64,000 bases of DNA, taken from positions 28,528 to 92,527 of the forward strand of contig DASZTS010000145.1 in assembly GCA_035547915.1 (NCBI GenBank), written 5' to 3'. Below, piece by piece: positions 36,186 to 44,587 of this stretch. The notes under the pieces were generated by a model that was not told the DNA's origin, did not search any database, and saw only the letters and a list, made by a program, of their open reading frames with translations. The position numbers were made by a program, and so were the translations under genes. This DNA is from DASSFG01 sp035547915. Its GTDB lineage: Bacteria; Planctomycetota; Planctomycetia; Pirellulales; JAICIG01. Position 1 is the first letter of the stretch, and the number at the start of each line of letters is the position of its first letter.

Positions 36186-37850
36186 CTATCCTTTCGTTAG
36201 CAACCGGACGATCGCGGGATGCGCCCGTGCGACGTCCGCCGCCGTCTTACCTCGCTCGTTGCGCGCGTTGCGATCAGCGCCGTGCGCCAGCAGCCAACGT
36301 ACGGCCCCGGTTTTGCCCTGCCGCGCGAAATACATCAAAAGCGTACCCTGCTTTTCGTCGCGCGCATCGAGATCGGCCCCGCCGCCGGCGAGCAGTTCCA
36401 TGACGGAAACCGGATCGGCCTTGGAGCGAGTCTTCGACAGGTGCAGGAGCGGCGTCAAACCGTCCTCGTCCAGCGCGTTGACATGCGCGCCGCGTTCGAG
36501 CAGCAGCTTGATCAGGGGCAGTTTCCCGCCGCGCACGGCATAGTGTAGTGCGGTGAGTCCATATCGGCCCCGGTCCTCGAGGCTCGCGCCGTAATCGAGC
36601 AGCACGGTGACGCGGTGCAGTTCGTTGCTGCTCACATCCGGCCGGCAGGCCCGCGGTAGCATCCAGTGAGGTACTTTTTTGCCATGAGCGATGAGCAGAT
36701 CCGCGACGGGGCGTTCGGCGTCATCGAGGCGACCCAGTAGCCGCACGCGCTCGACATCGGCCCCGTGCTCGATGAGCAGTCTGAGCAGATCGACGCGATC
36801 CATCGCGACCGCCAGCGTGAGTAACTTGCCGCTGTGTCGCCCTACCTCGGCGCCGCGTTCCAGAAGCAGTTCCACGGCATCGATGCTGCCGCCGCAGACC
36901 GCGTGGCAGAGTAGGGTGACTTCCTGGAAATCCTCGGCCGGATCGGTGGTGTGGACCAGTTCCGGGTGGCGGTCGAGGTGGTCGCGGAGCGCGGACAAGT
37001 CGCCAAGCCACGCTGCCGTGAACGCGTCGTCGACGGCGCCATGCTCCAGCAATGGCTCAACGAGCGCCGGATTCCATTTCTTGGCTATCGCCAGCGGGGT
37101 GACTGAAACACCGGTACCGAACCGAACGTTGTCGCAAGCCATCGTCGTGTGCAGTGGATCGCAACCGGGCGCATTGCAATCGCCGCCGGCTTGCAGCGTC
37201 AGATCGAGAATCTTTGCGCGCTTGCGGTAGGTTGCCACCCAGGCCAGCGTGCGATTGTGCGAACCCCGCTGGTGCGCGAATGCCGGGTCTTCCTCCAGCG
37301 CCCGGCGGATACGTTCCGTACGTCCTCGAGCTGTCGCGTCGAGAAGAGCCTCGAACTCCACTTGCTGTCGCGTCTGCACCGCATCGCAACTCTTGCAGAG
37401 ATCGTTGGTTTCCGTCTCCGGGCTGTGAATCATCGCCTTCGCGATGCGCACCAGGGGACCCATGATCGGCTCCGCGTCGAGACCGCGGGCGACCAGGGCA
37501 TCACGCATCGAGTGTATCCATGCCGCCGCCCCTTGGGGGCTGATGTAGCGGTGCTGATGCCGCCGCAGCAGGCCGCCCTCCAGGTCGTCCGAATATTCGC
37601 GGCTGCCACCGAACCACTGTGTGAAAAAACGCGCGGCCTCGGCATTGTTGAAGTGCGGAAACGCCTCGCGCAGGAGCTCGTGCCGCTCGATGCGACGATA
37701 GAGGTCGTCGATCAGCGCCGCGACGCCCTCACTGCCTCCCACGGCCTGCCAGGCTTCCGCGGCCGGATAGGCCAACAATGGCTCTCCGCGATGACGGAGT
37801 TCCTCTTGCAGCGATGTGTTGGCAGAGTTGTCAGACCGGCGCGTTCGCAT
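36186..37850 (-). CDS. truncated hemoglobin - ankyrin repeat fusion protein
   Basis: A protein of 554 aa from the ATG at 37850 (an upstream ATG at 37967 would give 593; neither has a clear ribosome site). Residues ~17-145 are a group II truncated hemoglobin: VGGSEGVAALIDDLYRRI, FTQWFGGSREYSDD, LLRRHQHRYISPQGAAAWIH with the candidate proximal His in RRHQHRY, and a closing helix. The rest is an array of about nine ankyrin repeats, clear in VELLLERGAEVGRHSGKLL, GLTALHYAVRGGKLPLIKLL and AVRWLLAHGADRNARNERGK. There is no signal peptide. Gas or redox sensing coupled to protein binding is inferred. It is convergent with the sulfatase gene 25 bases away. Confidence 0.85.
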   Translation of the reverse strand: MRTRRSDNSANTSLQEELRHRGEPLLAYPAAEAWQAVGGSEGVAALIDDLYRRIERHELLREAFPHFNNAEAARFFTQWFGGSREYSDDLEGGLLRRHQHRYISPQGAAAWIHSMRDALVARGLDAEPIMGPLVRIAKAMIHSPETETNDLCKSCDAVQTRQQVEFEALLDATARGRTERIRRALEEDPAFAHQRGSHNRTLAWVATYRKRAKILDLTLQAGGDCNAPGCDPLHTTMACDNVRFGTGVSVTPLAIAKKWNPALVEPLLEHGAVDDAFTAAWLGDLSALRDHLDRHPELVHTTDPAEDFQEVTLLCHAVCGGSIDAVELLLERGAEVGRHSGKLLTLAVAMDRVDLLRLLIEHGADVERVRLLGRLDDAERPVADLLIAHGKKVPHWMLPRACRPDVSSNELHRVTVLLDYGASLEDRGRYGLTALHYAVRGGKLPLIKLLLERGAHVNALDEDGLTPLLHLSKTRSKADPVSVMELLAGGGADLDARDEKQGTLLMYFARQGKTGAVRWLLAHGADRNARNERGKTAADVARAHPAIVRLLTKG

Positions 37851-38045
37851 CGCGAAGATTCGACCGGAAGTGGATATGACGACGGTAATGGGCACGTCGT
37901 CGATTAGGCGCGGTGGTCCCAAACGAAGATTCCGACCGCGGCGCGCCGCACCAGATTCTGGGGCCACGCATGCTTGACAACCATCGGATCATATGTACAC
38001 TATCTAGTGTTCGCTTATGGCGAAACCCATTCGAGGCCGATCCCT

Positions 38046-38098
38046 TCAGAGCAACCGACAAAACCGGAGCCAGCGTCCCGGTTTTGTCGGGGCTCTGA
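38046..38098. repeat. long inverted repeat (22-base arms)
   Basis: AGAGCAACCGACAAAACCGG (38048-38067) is followed after 10 bases by CCGGTTTTGTCGGGGCTCT (38078-38096), its near-perfect reverse complement; pairing extends two bases further out. No T-run follows on either strand, so it is not a standard terminator. Its core recurs in other spacers of the window. Confidence 0.75.
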
Positions 38099-38128
38099 GG
38101 CCTCAGACTTCATCCCACTACCAAGTCA

Positions 38129-38168
38129 GGCAGGCGCCTGCCGGTCGCGTTACGCCGTCGAGTAACGC
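38129..38168. repeat. two adjacent perfect palindromes
   Basis: GGCAGGCGCCTGCC (38129-38142) is a perfect 14-base palindrome. GCGTTAC (38147-38153) and GTAACGC (38162-38168) form a 7-bp stem with an 8-base loop right beside it. Function unknown. Confidence 0.6.
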
Positions 38169-38431
38169 CCAGACCCGTTTTCCAGGTCGATTCCGAGCTT
38201 TGCGTAGGTGCCTGCCGAAGGTCGGTGTTGCGGTTGGATGATTCCGCTCGCCGAAAATCTCTTCGCACAGGCCCTGATCAAGCTTTGTCGGTTGCTCCAA
38301 GCGCCCCGCGCTACCACACGACATCGGCTGCCCCTGCGCGCGACAGGACGGCCCGAAGCAGCCCAGACATCCGCGACCTTTCGTTCTGCATTCCGTTTTC
38401 GTTCACCCTCTCTTGTCAAAGGATCCGTTCG

Positions 38432-38695
38432 ATGAACGCCCTCTATCAGGTCCTGCTCGTAGAAGAGAGCGAACGGCGTCCCGGGACAGCCTCGCTGCAC
38501 CCGGCGCCCTTCACCAGTTACGATCCGTCGGCCGCCAAGATGTTCGCCGACGCCTTCAACGAACGTGAGCTGACCGACCCGGTCGGTCTGTGGGCGATTG
38601 TCCGCGTCGATCGTTCCAACCGGCGGAGAACGACGTTGCGGCCCGACCTGCTATTGGCTCAGTTTGGCCCGACGAACACGAGCGCGGCCCAGTAG
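38432..38695 (+). CDS. small protein of unknown function
   Basis: A protein of 87 aa starting MNALYQVLLVEESER with AAAGGA eight bases upstream of the ATG. It is rich in charged residues, without cysteines, membrane segment or signal peptide. The central part (AAKMFADAFNERELTDPVGLWAIVRVDR) predicts a helix then a strand. It is preceded by the structured spacer and followed by a convergent sigma-54 activator gene. I do not recognise the family. Confidence 0.6.
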   Translation: MNALYQVLLVEESERRPGTASLHPAPFTSYDPSAAKMFADAFNERELTDPVGLWAIVRVDRSNRRRTTLRPDLLLAQFGPTNTSAAQ

Positions 38696-38750
38696 TACGG
38701 GCTCTGTCAGCCGTGGTTACTGAAATCGCGAAGAAGCAGCGCCAGGCCGG

Positions 38751-39848
38751 TTAAACCCGCGCCCCAACTGCCTGCGGTTTTTCTTCAGTACTGTCCAGCC
38801 CGTGCTCTTTGAGCTTCTTGTGCAGCGTGTTGCGGTTGATGCCGAGCTTCGACGCGGCCTTGATCTGCACGTTGTCGCAGCTTGCCAACACTTGGGCGAA
38901 CAGTTCGCGTTCCACGCGATTCACGATCTTGTTGTAGAGATCTTCGGCGTTGGGGCCGGCCGCGGCCACCACCTGCTGCACTAGTTCCTGCGCCAGAATC
39001 TCGGGATCGACTTCGTTCAACCGCCGACTGGTCGGACGCCGCTGGCCAAGAACCGACTCGGGCAGCAGGTCGCAGGTCAATTCGTCGCCCGTCGCCAGCA
39101 CGACCGCCCGCTCGATGTAATTCTGTAGCTCGCGCACATTGCCCGGCCAATGATAGTCTTGCAGCGCTTCCATGGCACGGGATTCGATGTGCACGACGTA
39201 GCGGTCGTTCTCCTCGTTGTAGATCGTGAGGAAATGGCCGATCAGCTCGGCAATGTCTTCACGCCGCTCGCGCAGCGGAGGCAGATAGATGGGCACGACG
39301 TTCAGACGATAATAGAGATCCTCGCGAAAGCGTTCCGCCTCGACCTCGTCGAGCAGGTCTCGGTTACTGGCCGCGATGACGCGTGTATCGACGCGAATGG
39401 TCTGGGTATCGCCGACGCGTTCGAACTCCCGCTCTTGCAGCACGCGCAGCAGCTTCACCTGCAACTTGGGAGTGGTGGAATTGATCTCGTCCAGAAAGAT
39501 CGTGCCCGTGTGCGCCGCCTCGAACCGGCCCGTTCGATTCTCCAAAGCACCCGTGAACGCGCCGCGCACATGGCCGAACAGTTCGCTTTCGAGCAGGCTC
39601 TCGGAAAGCGCGCCGCAGTTGACGCGCACAAACGGCCCGCTGCCGCGCGGACTTAGTTGGTGAACCGCCTTGGCGATCAGTTCCTTGCCGGTACCGGTCT
39701 CCCCCAGCAACAACACCGAAGCGTTCGATTTGGCCACGAGGCGCGTACGCTCGTAGACCTTTTGCATGGCAGGACCGTGGCCGATTATGCCGGCCAGCGG
39801 CGGACCCGATGGTTGTGGCGAAGCGTAGGGACGATAGGTGGGACTCAT
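38751..39848 (-). CDS. sigma-54 dependent transcription activator without receiver domain
   Basis: A protein of 365 aa from the ATG at 39848 (a TTG at 39863 is possible). It has an AAA+ domain: Walker A GETGTGKE, the sigma-54 contact loop GAFTGA in FGHVRGAFTGALENRTGRFE, Walker B GTIFLDEIN, and YHWPGNVRELQNYIERA. A Fis-type helix-turn-helix lies at the C-terminus (AASKLGINRNTLHKKLKEHG). Only about 25 disordered residues precede the AAA+ domain, so control must come from a partner protein or expression level. It drives RpoN-dependent promoters; its targets are not evident here. Confidence 0.92.
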   Translation of the reverse strand: MSPTYRPYASPQPSGPPLAGIIGHGPAMQKVYERTRLVAKSNASVLLLGETGTGKELIAKAVHQLSPRGSGPFVRVNCGALSESLLESELFGHVRGAFTGALENRTGRFEAAHTGTIFLDEINSTTPKLQVKLLRVLQEREFERVGDTQTIRVDTRVIAASNRDLLDEVEAERFREDLYYRLNVVPIYLPPLRERREDIAELIGHFLTIYNEENDRYVVHIESRAMEALQDYHWPGNVRELQNYIERAVVLATGDELTCDLLPESVLGQRRPTSRRLNEVDPEILAQELVQQVVAAAGPNAEDLYNKIVNRVERELFAQVLASCDNVQIKAASKLGINRNTLHKKLKEHGLDSTEEKPQAVGARV

Positions 39849-40053
39849 GTTTACACGGGCCAAGAAGGCAATTCGAACAGGGCACCCGACGCCGAAGATC
39901 CTCTCCCCGCGCCGGAGCCGGAAACGGAGACGTTCCGTTGCCGTATCGACCTGTCGATAGCCTTCTTCGAGGTTGCCAAAGTACCAGCGCGCCGGCCACG
40001 TTGTTCATGGACCGCCGGAAGGCTTCTTGCCAGCCTCTAAACCCTTTCTCCTT

Positions 40054-42333
40054 TCATTCGTCCGCCTGATCGGCCGCCGCGCGGGCCTCGATCGTATCCA
40101 AGATCGAGGCCAAAATTGCCTGGGTCTGCGCGTCCTCTTGCTCGCTCTGGTTGTATCGTGCGTATTGCTGATTGATCTCGCCCGTCGTCAACAGCGTGCC
40201 GAAGCGCGAGACGCTGTGGGCGAACGCTCCGCGCGCCGCCTCTCGCACGTCCGCCGGCCGTGCGAGTTGGCTGGCAAGGTCGGCCAGCGTTTTCTGGCTG
40301 CTGGCGGTGCCGAGCGTGCCCAGCACTTTCGCCGCCGGCGGACTGAAATCGGTCACTTGAGCCGCCGCCGCCAGCGCCGCCTCGATCCGCCGCAGGTTGT
40401 ACACATCTTGTTGGGTGGACGAAATCTCCACCAACCAAGCCAGCGCCTGACGCGCTTGATCGCGCCGCTCCTCGATCGGCACGAGCCGCTGGCCGGCCTG
40501 AGCCAACAAGCGCTGCACCTGATACTCCAGCCCCGCTTCGTCGACCGGACGGTAGATGACGGTCGTCAGGGGTGTGCGTTGCGCCAGACGCCTGGCACGT
40601 TCCAGGTCCTCGGTCGAGGCGATGATACCTATCGGCAGGCGAGCCGTGCGGTTGTCGCGCCGCAGTCGTTGTAGTAGTTGTCCCGAGGTGGGTGCCGCAA
40701 GCGTGTAATCGAGCAACGCGAAGAGATAGTCGGGCGAGGCGATGGCTTGGGCGACGACGTCGCGCTCGTTCGTGGCCGAGTCGGTTTCGAAGCCGAGGCT
40801 GGCCAACAGGCCGGCCTGCAACTCGACCTCAGCCGATCTGGCGTCGCCCACGATCACACGGGGCGCCGAGAACGAACCGGCCAGGTAACCCAAGGCCTCG
40901 ACAACCAGGCTCGAGCCGGGGTAAGGCCGGGCCGGTTTCAATCGCATGATCGCCGCCAGCGCTGCATAGCGGAGGCGTCGGTCGCCGCTACGGGCCGCCT
41001 CGACGAGGGATCCCGGTTCCGGCTGCCAACGATAGAGGACCTCGGGTCGAGCGATAGCGCCCAGTGCCCGCGCCGCGGCAGCAGCGGCCACGGTATGACC
41101 GTTTGTCAGCGAGTAGGTCAAAAGTCCGTCCAAGACGTCGGCATCTTCGGATTCAAGCAGAGCCGCGGCCGAGCCGAGTCCGGTCGGCGGCGGCTGATCG
41201 ATTCCCACTCGGTAGGCTTCGGCCTCGACGCGGGCCGCGAGCGCCAACCACGCCGATTCGCGTTTGCGGGGGGCCAGCTTGGCGGCGTCGCCCGCCAGAT
41301 CGGCCGCCCGATCGAGTCGGGCTGCCAGCGGGGGCGACAATTCGTAGTCCAACGCTGCCTTCTCTTCGTTCCAACGCCACTGAGCCACGGGTGAAGCTTC
41401 CAGGTCGGGCTCCTTCAGCGCTTCGGCAAACCCCGCCTCAGCCCTGCGAGAAAGAGCCGTCACCGCTTCGTCTGGATCGGGCAGGCGCCCCAAAAGATCG
41501 ACCAGCGCTTCGCGCGCGGCCGCTCGAACCTCCGTGGAAGCTGTAGAAAGCAGTGCGGGAGCGAGCAGATCGAGCGTCCATAGAGACTGCCCCAGTTCCG
41601 CTAAGGAATAAATCGCCTCGACCTGTGCCAAGGGCTGCGACGACCGCACGAGCGCCACCAACGGACCCGGTGCGTCGCGGCCGAATTGTACCAACGCCGT
41701 ACGGATCGCCGGCCGCTGTGCCGCGCGGTCCGGATCGATGAGTGCCGACGTTAGAGCCTGAATCGCCGTTTCGCGGCCGGAGGCGAGCCGGAGCATTGCG
41801 CCGCGCCGCACGGCCGGCGACGGGTCTTGGAGTTGGTCGATCAGCTTGGCCAGGCGTGCGGGATCGCGTGATCGGCGGTCGGCTGCGTTGAGTGCCGTGT
41901 CGGATATCTGGTTCCCTTCGGGCTGAAGGTCGGCATTCAATCCCAATCGCACGAACAAGGCCGAGCCGAATTGTTCGACCAAGTCGGCCCACGCATCTTC
42001 GCCGAGCTTCGCCTTCTCTAACTGTTTCAGCAGCGCGTAGGCGTCGTCGTTGGCTCGCAAGTTGAGCAACACGTCGATCGCCTTGAGCAATTCGGCCGGC
42101 GTCGAAGGATTCGCGTTCAGCAGGGCCTTTACGGCCGGATCGCTGCTCGGCCGCAGTTTCCGCTCCTCGCTCTTGCTCGTGGCGGCCGGCTTGTCGCCGA
42201 ATTCGTCGTCGTCCTGGGCGGATGCGCGGTTCACGATGGTAGCGACGCATGCCATGCCGAGCAGAGCAAGGGCGATCGCGCTGGCACGCCGAGGCATGGC
42301 GGTAACTCGCAGCACACACGACGGTAATCTCAT
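40054..42333 (-). CDS. exported HEAT-like protein with receiver-like domain
   Basis: A protein of 759 aa. The ATG at 42333 overlaps the argH stop (ATGA); an ATG at 42297 gives a cleaner signal peptide (MPRRASAIALALLGMACVAT, cleavage after ASA before QDDDE). Residues ~130-470 are helical repeats (DPSPAVRRGAMLRLASG, STEVRAAAREALVDLLGRLP). Residues ~489-607 look like a CheY-type receiver: PRVIVGDA, YLFALLDYTL (Asp position), LPIGIIASTED and VIYRPVDEAGLE, where the conserved Lys is Arg and the acidic pocket is missing. This makes a pseudo-receiver. The function is unknown; expression is tied to argH. Confidence 0.7.
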   Translation of the reverse strand: MRLPSCVLRVTAMPRRASAIALALLGMACVATIVNRASAQDDDEFGDKPAATSKSEERKLRPSSDPAVKALLNANPSTPAELLKAIDVLLNLRANDDAYALLKQLEKAKLGEDAWADLVEQFGSALFVRLGLNADLQPEGNQISDTALNAADRRSRDPARLAKLIDQLQDPSPAVRRGAMLRLASGRETAIQALTSALIDPDRAAQRPAIRTALVQFGRDAPGPLVALVRSSQPLAQVEAIYSLAELGQSLWTLDLLAPALLSTASTEVRAAAREALVDLLGRLPDPDEAVTALSRRAEAGFAEALKEPDLEASPVAQWRWNEEKAALDYELSPPLAARLDRAADLAGDAAKLAPRKRESAWLALAARVEAEAYRVGIDQPPPTGLGSAAALLESEDADVLDGLLTYSLTNGHTVAAAAAARALGAIARPEVLYRWQPEPGSLVEAARSGDRRLRYAALAAIMRLKPARPYPGSSLVVEALGYLAGSFSAPRVIVGDARSAEVELQAGLLASLGFETDSATNERDVVAQAIASPDYLFALLDYTLAAPTSGQLLQRLRRDNRTARLPIGIIASTEDLERARRLAQRTPLTTVIYRPVDEAGLEYQVQRLLAQAGQRLVPIEERRDQARQALAWLVEISSTQQDVYNLRRIEAALAAAAQVTDFSPPAAKVLGTLGTASSQKTLADLASQLARPADVREAARGAFAHSVSRFGTLLTTGEINQQYARYNQSEQEDAQTQAILASILDTIEARAAADQADE

Positions 42334-43709
42334 AACTCCAACCTCCGGCGCCAGGCTTCGAGTTGGCGACCGACTTCATCCGGCGCCGTGGAACCGTAGC
42401 TGACAAAGGCCTCGACGGCGCGGCGCGGTCCGAGCACCTCGCGGACAGACGCATCGATCGCCGGGTGGGCCTGGTACAGATCCTCGGGCGGCAACTGATC
42501 GAGGGCGACGCCGCCATCCAACGCCCGCCGGACCAACTTCCCGACGATCTCGTGAGCGGTCCGTTGAGGCACCCCCCGCTTGATGGCCCACTCCATGAGC
42601 GTTGTGGCGTCGAGGTGTCCTTCTTCGAGCCGCGACGCGATGGCCGCCCGATTGAGCTTGGTTTCGCGCACCAGCGGAGCGGCCAGTTCCAGACAACTTC
42701 GCACGGTATCGTAGGAGTCGAACAGCGGTTGTTTGTCTTCTTGCAAATCGCGATTGTACGCGAGCGGCAAGCCCTTGATGAGCACGAGCAGGCAGTTCAG
42801 GTTGCCGACGACGCGGGCCGTCTTGCCCCGCACCAACTCGAGCACATCGGGGTTGATCTTCTGGGGCATGATCGACGAGCCCGTGCAAAATGCTTGCGGC
42901 AGCTCGAGGAAGCCGAACTCCGTGGTCGACCAGATGATCCACTCCTCGGCCCAGGCGCTGAGGTGGACCTGCACCATCGCCAGGGCCGAGACGAACTCGA
43001 CCACGAAATCGCGATCGCTGGAAGCATCGACGCTGTTCGCGACCAGACCTTCGAAACCCAATCGCCGGGCAACCTCTTCACGGTCGATCGGCAGGGTCGT
43101 TCCGGCCAGTGCGGCCGTTCCCAGGCTGAGTTGGTTGACGCGTCGCCGGCAGTCGGCAAGGCGTGCGCGATCGCGTTCGAATTTCTCGCAATAGGCCAAC
43201 CAATAATGCGGGGCCAGTATGGGCTGCGCGCGGCGAAGATGGGTGTAGCCGGGCAGGATGACGTCGCGATCGTCGTCGGAACGCGCGACGAACGCCTTCT
43301 GTAGGTCGACGAGCCGCTGTGAGATCTCGTCAATCGCGTCGCGGACCCAGAGGCGGAGGTCGGTGGAGACTTGATCGTTGCGACTACGGCCGGTGTGCAG
43401 CTTGCGGCCGACGTCGCCCAAGCGATCGACGAGCGCGCGCTCCACGTGCATGTGGATGTCTTCCAGAGAAATACTGAACGGGAACCGTTCCTGCTCAATT
43501 TCCTGGCGAATACTTTCCAAGACTTGCTCAATCTGGTGGCACTCTTCCATATTGAGCAGCCCAACTTTCGCGAGCATTTGCGCGTGGGCGATCGAGGCAC
43601 GAATGTCGTGCGCATAAAGCCGGCGGTCAAAGCTCACGCTCTCGGTGAACTTTTCGACGCGGCGATCAGTCGCCTCGGCAAAAACGCCGCCCCAGGGCTT
43701 TTCGGCCAC
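42330..43709 (-). CDS. argH: argininosuccinate lyase
   Basis: A protein of 459 aa from a GTG start with GAGG eight bases upstream. It cleaves argininosuccinate to arginine and fumarate, the last step of arginine synthesis. The superfamily signature GSSIMPQKINPD (about residue 275, with the catalytic Ser in the flexible loop), HTGRSRNDQVSTDLRLW, LPGYTHLRRAQPI and NSVDASSDRDFVVEF are all present. The length is standard. No other arg genes adjoin it; it is coupled by a 4-base overlap to the exported HEAT/receiver-like gene. Confidence 0.96.
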   Translation of the reverse strand: MAEKPWGGVFAEATDRRVEKFTESVSFDRRLYAHDIRASIAHAQMLAKVGLLNMEECHQIEQVLESIRQEIEQERFPFSISLEDIHMHVERALVDRLGDVGRKLHTGRSRNDQVSTDLRLWVRDAIDEISQRLVDLQKAFVARSDDDRDVILPGYTHLRRAQPILAPHYWLAYCEKFERDRARLADCRRRVNQLSLGTAALAGTTLPIDREEVARRLGFEGLVANSVDASSDRDFVVEFVSALAMVQVHLSAWAEEWIIWSTTEFGFLELPQAFCTGSSIMPQKINPDVLELVRGKTARVVGNLNCLLVLIKGLPLAYNRDLQEDKQPLFDSYDTVRSCLELAAPLVRETKLNRAAIASRLEEGHLDATTLMEWAIKRGVPQRTAHEIVGKLVRRALDGGVALDQLPPEDLYQAHPAIDASVREVLGPRRAVEAFVSYGSTAPDEVGRQLEAWRRRLEL

Positions 43710-44098
43710 GATTAAAACCTCGTCCTTTCCTGGCCCGCCACCTCGCGGATCACTTCAAGCTATTAACTCTAAATGGCTTACGGCGAGCTGTCAAACACCA
43801 TTCCCGCCGGCTGGTGCGGTTCGGATCACGAATGGACGGAAATGCGGTCGCGGCGCCGGATATCCGCCCGGCGCAATCCTCAAACAGGTCGCTGCGCGAA
43901 CGTGCGATCGCTGTATTTGAGATCCGGTCTCGTCATGGCCCGGTTGACGTACCCTTCTCGCCGGTTAAACTGGAATCGCGATGGGCGTTTCGCTCGTCCT
44001 ACCTACCTTGTGTCGCTGGTCCGGCAAAGCGAGCCCACCAGGTTTCCATGCGTTCAACGTGGTCAGGTTGTTTTTCCGCTTTGCCCGTACCGGGGTCG
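43710..44098. other. 389-base divergent spacer between argH and the response regulator
   Basis: No repeat, RNA gene or convincing short gene is visible. The left part (43730-43790) is the most AT-rich and is the likely place of the argH promoter. The response regulator frame is open back to 43814, so its true start could lie in this spacer. Confidence 0.35.
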
Positions 44099-44569
44099 AT
44101 GGTACCCCTGCGGGTGGCCACCATCGCCAAGCGTCTGCTTCTCAGTCACGCACCCGATACGGGAGCGGCAGCCGCGTCCGGTTCGGGAGCGCCGGCAGAG
44201 CCACTGCGCGTGCTCGTGGTCGAAGATAATTTCGACGTGGGCGAAGTGCTCGGCAAGACGCTCAGCGACTGGGGTTATACGGCCCGGGTTTGCACGCTGG
44301 CCGGCGAAGCGCTCGCCCTGGCTCCCTATTTTCGCCCACAGGTGGTCGTGGTCGACCTCGGCCTGCCAGACCTGGATGGCTGGGAACTGGTCCGCCAGCT
44401 TCGGCAGCAGCGGCCTACCGAGCCGCCTCTTTTCATCGCCGTGACGGCGCATGGCGAGGATGAGGCCTTCCGCAAGTCGGAGTCGGTCGGCATCACTTAC
44501 CATCTGGTGAAGCCATCGTATCAACGGCAACTGCAGCAGATCCTCGATCGCTACGCCAACGGGACGTAG
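44099..44569 (+). CDS. orphan response regulator (receiver domain only)
   Basis: A protein of 156 aa from the ATG at 44099; an in-frame ATG at 44048 is also possible and neither has a strong ribosome site. A ~35-residue leader precedes a complete receiver: LRVLVVEDNFDVGEVL (acidic pair), VVVVDLGLPDLDGWEL with the phosphoacceptor Asp in VVDLGLPD, FIAVTAHG (Thr) and YHLVKPS (Lys). No output domain and no adjacent histidine kinase, so it is a CheY/Spo0F-like single-domain regulator whose partner is elsewhere. Confidence 0.85.
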   Translation: MVPLRVATIAKRLLLSHAPDTGAAAASGSGAPAEPLRVLVVEDNFDVGEVLGKTLSDWGYTARVCTLAGEALALAPYFRPQVVVVDLGLPDLDGWELVRQLRQQRPTEPPLFIAVTAHGEDEAFRKSESVGITYHLVKPSYQRQLQQILDRYANGT

Positions 44570-44587
44570 ACGACATTCGCCGTGACG

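Larger units (their letters stand above)
37851..38431. other. structured spacer between the globin-ankyrin gene and a small gene
   Basis: About 580 bases without a convincing gene. It holds three palindromes within 125 bases (38046-38098, 38129-38142 and 38147-38168) and a further copy of the TTGTCGGTTGCTC motif at 38284-38297. It contains the promoters of the divergent flanking genes; a structured RNA is possible. Confidence 0.5.
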
